Shown one piece after another: positions 6,349 to 9,067 of a stretch of 9,067 nt of DNA. The DNA lies in contig JASHZA010000256.1 of assembly GCA_030042765.1 (NCBI GenBank), forward strand, positions 1 to 9,067, given 5' to 3'. Under the pieces are notes generated by a model that saw nothing but the letters and a program-made list of their open reading frames with translations, did not search any database and was not told the DNA's origin. Each line of letters starts with the position of its first letter. Position 1 is the first letter of the stretch. Origin of the DNA: Candidatus Binataceae bacterium. Lineage in GTDB: Bacteria; Desulfobacterota; Binatia; Binatales; Binataceae. The translations under genes and the position numbers were made by a program.

Positions 6349-6369
6349 GGTGGCTTTTGATTGGCCACC
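6349..6369. other. Hairpin-forming inverted repeat
   Basis: GGTGGC (6349-6354) pairs with GCCACC (6364-6369) across a 9-base loop. It is about 90 bp upstream of the small leftward gene and 220 bp upstream of the GGT-family gene. It may be an operator or a leader hairpin; with no U-run it is not a standard terminator. Confidence 0.35.
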
Positions 6370-6420
6370 ATTTGATATCTTCGCTGTAATTATTCAGTAC
6401 TTACGAGTGCGATTAGACCT

Positions 6421-6503
6421 CCAAATCCGGCCTCTCTCCGCTTCTCGTTTTGCGATTTTCGCCGAAATTCCACGAAAAAGGTTGATCTATCGACCAAATC
6501 CGG
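6421..6503. repeat. 10-bp direct repeat CCAAATCCGG, two copies
   Basis: Exact copies at 6421-6430 and 6494-6503, start-to-start distance 73 bp, about seven helical turns, upstream of the GGT-family gene. The spacing would put both copies on the same face of the DNA. It may be a paired regulator site or chance. Confidence 0.35.
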
Positions 6504-6591
6504 TCAGGTAGAGAACCAACACTTAACCGCCGCGTCACCCGAAAAGTGCTTCATTTCACGACATTTTTCGGACGGCAAAGGTTGGACGCTT

Positions 6592-8358
6592 ATGACCACA
6601 CTTTACCCGCAGGTGATGGGCCGCGAGGCGATGGTCGCGACGGAACACTACCTCTCCGCCTCGGCTGGCGCCCGTATGTTCGCCCGAGGCGGCAACGCCA
6701 TCGATGCCGCCGTCGCCGCCACGCTCGTCGAGGGTGTCGTCAATCCACACATGCACACGATCGGTGGCGAAGCGCCTATGCTCATTTATTTGGCAGGCGC
6801 TCAACGCGTAGTCGCCGTCAACGGCAACAAAACTGCCCCCGCGCGCGCCACTATCGACTTCTACCGCTCGCGCGGACTCGACCTGATCCCCGCCGAGGGA
6901 CTCCTGGCTGCCGGTGTTCCCGCCGCCTTCGACGCCCTTGCCGCGGCGCTCGCCCGCTTCGGCTCGATGACGCTCGCCGAAGTCGCTGCGCCCGCACTCG
7001 CGCTCTGCGAGGACGGGATGCCGATGCACGCCGGGCTCAGCGGCCACGGCGAAACGCCCAAGGATTTGTCCGGTCTCATCGGGATGGCGTCGATTCGAGC
7101 CAATCGCAGGAAATTTCTCGATAAGTGGCCCACCAGCGCTGCGCTCTATATGCCCGGTGGCGAGGTGCCCCGTCCGGGAGACATCATCAGGAATCCTGCC
7201 TTGTCGAACTTTTTTCACCGCCTGCTCGACGCCGAGGCCGCCGCAAAAAGCCGCGGCCGCGAAGCTGCGATCGACGCGGCGCGCGATCGCTTCTATCGCG
7301 GCGACATCGCCCGCGAAATCGTCAAATGGTCAGATGCCAACGGCGGTCTCCTGCAGGACAGCGACCTTGCCGGATTCGCCACCAAGTTCGAAGAATCGGT
7401 CACCGCCGACTATCACGGCGTGACCGTTCACAAATGCCAGCCGTGGTCGCAGGGTCCCGTCTTTCTCCAGCAACTGCGGCTTCTCGAGGGTTTCGATCTG
7501 CGCGCGATGGGTCACAACTCCGCGGACTATATCCACTGCCTGGTCGAGGCCGCCAAGCTCGCCTTTGCCGATCGCGAGGCCTACTACGCCGATCCCGAAT
7601 TCACACAGGTGCCGCTCGAGGGGCTGCTCTCGCGCAAATACGCCGACCTTCGCCGCGCGCTCATCGATCCCGCTCGCGCTTCGATGGATCTGCGGCCCGG
7701 CGATCCGCTCGCGATGCGCGCGCTGCTCGACGAAAAAGCGCAAGCCCGTTCATGGGGCCGCGGCACGATACACGTCACTGCAGCGGACGGCCGCGGCAAC
7801 ATGGTGGCATGCACCGCGAGCGGCGGATGGATTCCCAGCTCGCCCGTGATCGACTCCCTCGGATTTCCGCTCGGCACCCGCCTCCAAACGTTCCATCTCG
7901 ATGATCGTCACCCCAACGCGCTTCGTCCGGGCAAGCGTCCGCGAACGACCCTCACCCCTTCGATCGCGACGCGGGCCGGCGCACCGTTCCTCTCTTTCGG
8001 CACGCCCGGCGGCGATCAACAGGATCAATGGACACTGCAATTCTTCCTCAATCTCGTCGATTTCGGGATGGACGTGCAGGAGGCGATCGAAGCGCCCCGC
8101 TTCTCCACTGCGCATTACGTCAACACCTTTTATCCGCACAACTTCAACCAGGGCGTCCTGCGGATCGAAGAGCGCGTCGACGAAAAGGTGCGCACCGATC
8201 TGGCCAACCGCGGTCATCGCCTCGAAGTGCGTCCACCCTGGTGCGAAGGCCATGTGCTCGCCATCCGCTTCGACCCCGCCGGCCGTCTCCTGACTGGCGG
8301 CGCCGACCCACGCGGACAACTCGCGGTCGTGATGGCGGCCCAGGCAATCGGATGGTAG
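6592..8358 (+). CDS. Gamma-glutamyltransferase-family Ntn hydrolase with altered substrate pocket
   Basis: 588 residues, the normal length for the family. These enzymes are made as a proenzyme that cuts itself before a Thr, which then serves as the N-terminal nucleophile. That Thr is Thr392 in GRGTIHVTAAD, giving a large subunit of 391 and a small one of 197 residues, as in E. coli GGT. The family start (ARGGNAIDAAVAATLVEGVV) and the PGG oxyanion glycines (TPGG, Gly473-474) are present. Residues that hold a gamma-glutamyl group in E. coli GGT are not: Arg114 aligns with Asn79, Gln430 with Arg430, Asp433 with Thr433, and Ser462-463 with Thr452-453; the GGxxF-type glycine loop reads GGEAPM. This suggests another amide substrate, as in oxamate amidohydrolase or acylase relatives. 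There is no signal peptide, so it is cytosolic, unlike periplasmic GGT. AAAGG lies 10 bases before the ATG. It stands alone, not in an operon with a transporter or catabolic gene. Confidence 0.87.
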   Translation: MTTLYPQVMGREAMVATEHYLSASAGARMFARGGNAIDAAVAATLVEGVVNPHMHTIGGEAPMLIYLAGAQRVVAVNGNKTAPARATIDFYRSRGLDLIPAEGLLAAGVPAAFDALAAALARFGSMTLAEVAAPALALCEDGMPMHAGLSGHGETPKDLSGLIGMASIRANRRKFLDKWPTSAALYMPGGEVPRPGDIIRNPALSNFFHRLLDAEAAAKSRGREAAIDAARDRFYRGDIAREIVKWSDANGGLLQDSDLAGFATKFEESVTADYHGVTVHKCQPWSQGPVFLQQLRLLEGFDLRAMGHNSADYIHCLVEAAKLAFADREAYYADPEFTQVPLEGLLSRKYADLRRALIDPARASMDLRPGDPLAMRALLDEKAQARSWGRGTIHVTAADGRGNMVACTASGGWIPSSPVIDSLGFPLGTRLQTFHLDDRHPNALRPGKRPRTTLTPSIATRAGAPFLSFGTPGGDQQDQWTLQFFLNLVDFGMDVQEAIEAPRFSTAHYVNTFYPHNFNQGVLRIEERVDEKVRTDLANRGHRLEVRPPWCEGHVLAIRFDPAGRLLTGGADPRGQLAVVMAAQAIGW

Positions 8359-8485
8359 CGACGTCTTGCCACATGCAGGACCGTTCGTGCCGGCAGTAAA
8401 AGGCGTCTTCGCCCACATATGCCGTTATGCTAAAGAATTCGGGAGCGGAGGCGGCGTGGCGTGGTTTGGAACCTTACAATTCAGT

Positions 8486-8515
8486 AACGCTACACCAAAA
8501 TTGCCGGAACGCTAC
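8486..8515. repeat. Direct repeat AACGCTAC, 22 bp apart
   Basis: Exact 8-bp copies at 8486-8493 and 8508-8515. A 22-bp start-to-start distance is two helical turns, the arrangement used by tandem-binding response regulators of the OmpR/PhoB type. It lies about 110 bp upstream of the lipoprotein start. Confidence 0.35.
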
Positions 8516-8527
8516 CGGAAAGAGGCA

Positions 8528-8591
8528 GCCCGCGAGCGTCCTTAGAATATAAAGATAGATTAAGCTATCTATATGGTGCTCTATCGCGGGC
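8528..8591. promoter_or_regulatory. Nested inverted repeats upstream of lipoprotein gene
   Basis: Outer arms GCCCGCGA (8528-8535) and TCGCGGGC (8584-8591) are perfect 8-bp complements. Inside them AGATAG (8553-8558) pairs with CTATCT (8565-8570) around a 6-base loop, and ATAT tracts (8547-8550, 8571-8574) extend this inner stem with a 2-base bulge. The structure ends 33 bp before the lipoprotein ATG. It could be a leader RNA structure or a two-tier operator. Confidence 0.4.
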
Positions 8592-8624
8592 ACAGAACCT
8601 GCTGCGGCTGATGGAGGAATTGGG

Positions 8625-8978
8625 ATGCGGAAAAGAACCAAATTAGCACTTAATGGTCTGGTGGCGGCTGTGATGCTCGTCGTGATGGCGGGATGTTCGG
8701 GACAGCCGCTCAGCACCCGCGAAAAAGGAACCCTGATCGGTGGTGGCGTGGGAGCCGCTACCGGCGCGATAATTGGCGCTGCTGTTGGTGCTCCGGGAAT
8801 CGGCGCCGCGATCGGTGGCGGAATCGGCGCTGTCGGTGGCGCTCTCGTCGGCAACGAAATGCAGAACCAGGAAGTCAGTCAGCAGCAGACGCAGAACCAA
8901 CTCCAGTCCCAGCAGCAGGAAATCGAACAGCAGCGCCAACAGATCCAGCAGATGAAGCAGCAACAGGAAACCGAATAG
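8625..8978 (+). CDS. Glycine-zipper lipoprotein with Gln-rich coiled-coil tail
   Basis: 117 residues. The N-terminus is a lipoprotein signal: MRKRTK, a hydrophobic stretch 8-22, and lipobox VMAGC with Cys24 as the acylated residue; Ser25 at +2 favours the outer membrane. Residues 35-76 form a long glycine zipper (GxxxG repeats such as GGGVGAATGAIIGAAVG and GIGAAIGGGIGAVGGALVG), as in the glycine-zipper 2TM/Omp lipoproteins of the SlyB/osmotically inducible type. Residues 80-117 are almost all Gln, Glu and Lys with heptad-like spacing (QQQEIEQQRQQIQQMKQQQ), a probable coiled coil facing the periplasm. The role is probably cell-envelope integrity or stress, but that is inference from the family. 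GGAGG 7 bases before the ATG fixes the start. The next gene begins 31 bp downstream on the same strand, so the two probably form an operon. Confidence 0.88.
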   Translation: MRKRTKLALNGLVAAVMLVVMAGCSGQPLSTREKGTLIGGGVGAATGAIIGAAVGAPGIGAAIGGGIGAVGGALVGNEMQNQEVSQQQTQNQLQSQQQEIEQQRQQIQQMKQQQETE

Positions 8979-8992
8979 CCGGGTAGCTAATC

Positions 8993-9001
8993 GGAGGGAG
9001 G
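8993..9001 (+). promoter_or_regulatory. Strong ribosome binding site for the last gene
   Basis: GGAGGGAGG, 8 bases before the ATG at 9010. It is the best Shine-Dalgarno match in the window and supports a gene cut by the window end. Confidence 0.7.
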
Positions 9002-9009
9002 TATTTTCT

Positions 9010-9067
9010 ATGCGCAGCGGTCAGATTGCGACCATCGCACTTGCACTGGCGGCCCTGTTTCTGGTTG
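9010..9067 (+). CDS. Start of a secreted or membrane protein (3' end missing)
   Basis: Only 19 codons are present. They read MRSGQIATIALALAALFLV, a short positive N-terminus followed by a hydrophobic run, the start of a signal peptide or membrane anchor. The strong ribosome site and the 31-bp gap to the lipoprotein gene indicate a second gene of the same envelope operon. No family can be assigned. Confidence 0.65.
   Translation, partial: MRSGQIATIALALAALFLV

Larger units (their letters stand above)
6260..6591. promoter_or_regulatory. 332-bp divergent intergenic region with dyads
   Basis: This is the most AT-rich stretch of the window and separates the leftward 67-residue gene from the rightward GGT-family gene, so promoters for both should lie here. 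Visible elements are GCTA-N6-TAGC (6315-6328), CCTAA-N2-TTAGG (6339-6350), GGTGGC-N9-GCCACC (6349-6369), and a 10-bp direct repeat CCAAATCCGG at 6421-6430 and 6494-6503. The second copy sits in GACC-N6-GGTC (6492-6505). I could not place a convincing sigma70 promoter. There is no RNA gene or coding region that I can support. Confidence 0.5.
8359..8624. promoter_or_regulatory. 266-bp gap upstream of the lipoprotein gene
   Basis: This gap must hold the 3' end of the GGT-family transcript and the lipoprotein promoter. A GGCG-tctt-CGCC mini-hairpin lies at 8402-8413 without a U-run. Further on are a tandem AACGCTAC repeat and a nested inverted repeat. Base composition drops sharply to AT-rich around 8541-8580, where a promoter would be expected, though no clear -35 box is seen. 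Confidence 0.45.

Noticed and set aside
7125..7904. Open frame (+) inside the GGT-family gene
   Set aside because: It is Arg/Ser-rich in an alternate frame of an intact enzyme.
8388..8413. Rho-independent terminator after the GGT-family gene
   Set aside because: The hairpin stem is only 4 bp and is not followed by a U-run.
7750..8418. Open frame (-) of over 200 codons opposite the GGT-family gene
   Set aside because: It is a consequence of GC-rich codon bias on the other strand, and its composition has no recognisable motif.
8474..8854. Open frame (-) of Pro/Ala/Ile repeats across the lipoprotein gene
   Set aside because: It is the antisense reading of the glycine-zipper codons and adds no independent evidence.
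1..9067. CRISPR array, tRNA, rRNA, insertion sequence or prophage
   Set aside because: No regularly spaced repeats, cloverleaf-like sequence, transposase or phage gene was seen.

Overview
This is a GC-rich bacterial chromosomal window with third codon positions dominated by G and C. It shows no phage, transposon, CRISPR or stable-RNA signature. A lipobox lipoprotein with a glycine-zipper domain and a cytoplasmic Fur-type regulator point to a Gram-negative (diderm) bacterium. Nothing fixes the phylum; the mix of housekeeping, stress and catabolic genes would suit a free-living environmental lineage. Gene order is mixed-strand, made of short transcription units.

Left part (1-2025): the 3' part of a long RidA/YjgF-like protein (+) converges on a two-gene unit read leftwards, a Fur-family metalloregulator followed by a Phd/YefM-type antitoxin. 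The antitoxin has a GTG start 7 bp after the fur stop and no recognisable toxin partner. A 105-residue conserved-looking hypothetical gene (-) follows. It is divergent from a tandem-domain universal stress protein.

Middle part (2025-6301): the universal stress protein and an isoprenylcysteine methyltransferase-like membrane protein run rightwards and meet a leftward DsbA/HCCA-isomerase-like gene whose CxxC motif reads SxxC. The latter is divergent from a Nudix hydrolase of the ADP-ribose pyrophosphatase type, and the gap or leader between them holds a perfect 16-bp palindrome. The Nudix gene overlaps tail-to-tail by 14 bp with a zinc-dependent medium-chain dehydrogenase. A 67-residue hypothetical gene lies upstream on the same strand.

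Right part (6260-9067): a 332-bp lower-GC intergenic region with several small dyads and a 10-bp direct repeat leads into a gamma-glutamyltransferase-family Ntn hydrolase. This enzyme keeps its nucleophilic threonine but has lost most residues that hold a gamma-glutamyl group in E. coli GGT. A 266-bp spacer with repeat structure precedes a glycine-zipper lipoprotein gene, which is followed at short spacing by a secreted or membrane protein cut by the window end.

I do not see a multi-gene system that is clearly undescribed. The best leads are the altered active sites (GGT family, DsbA/HCCA family, RidA-like protein), the orphan antitoxin behind fur, and the uncharacterised palindrome and repeat elements in the regulatory gaps. 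Comparisons with reference proteins were made from memory, not by database search.
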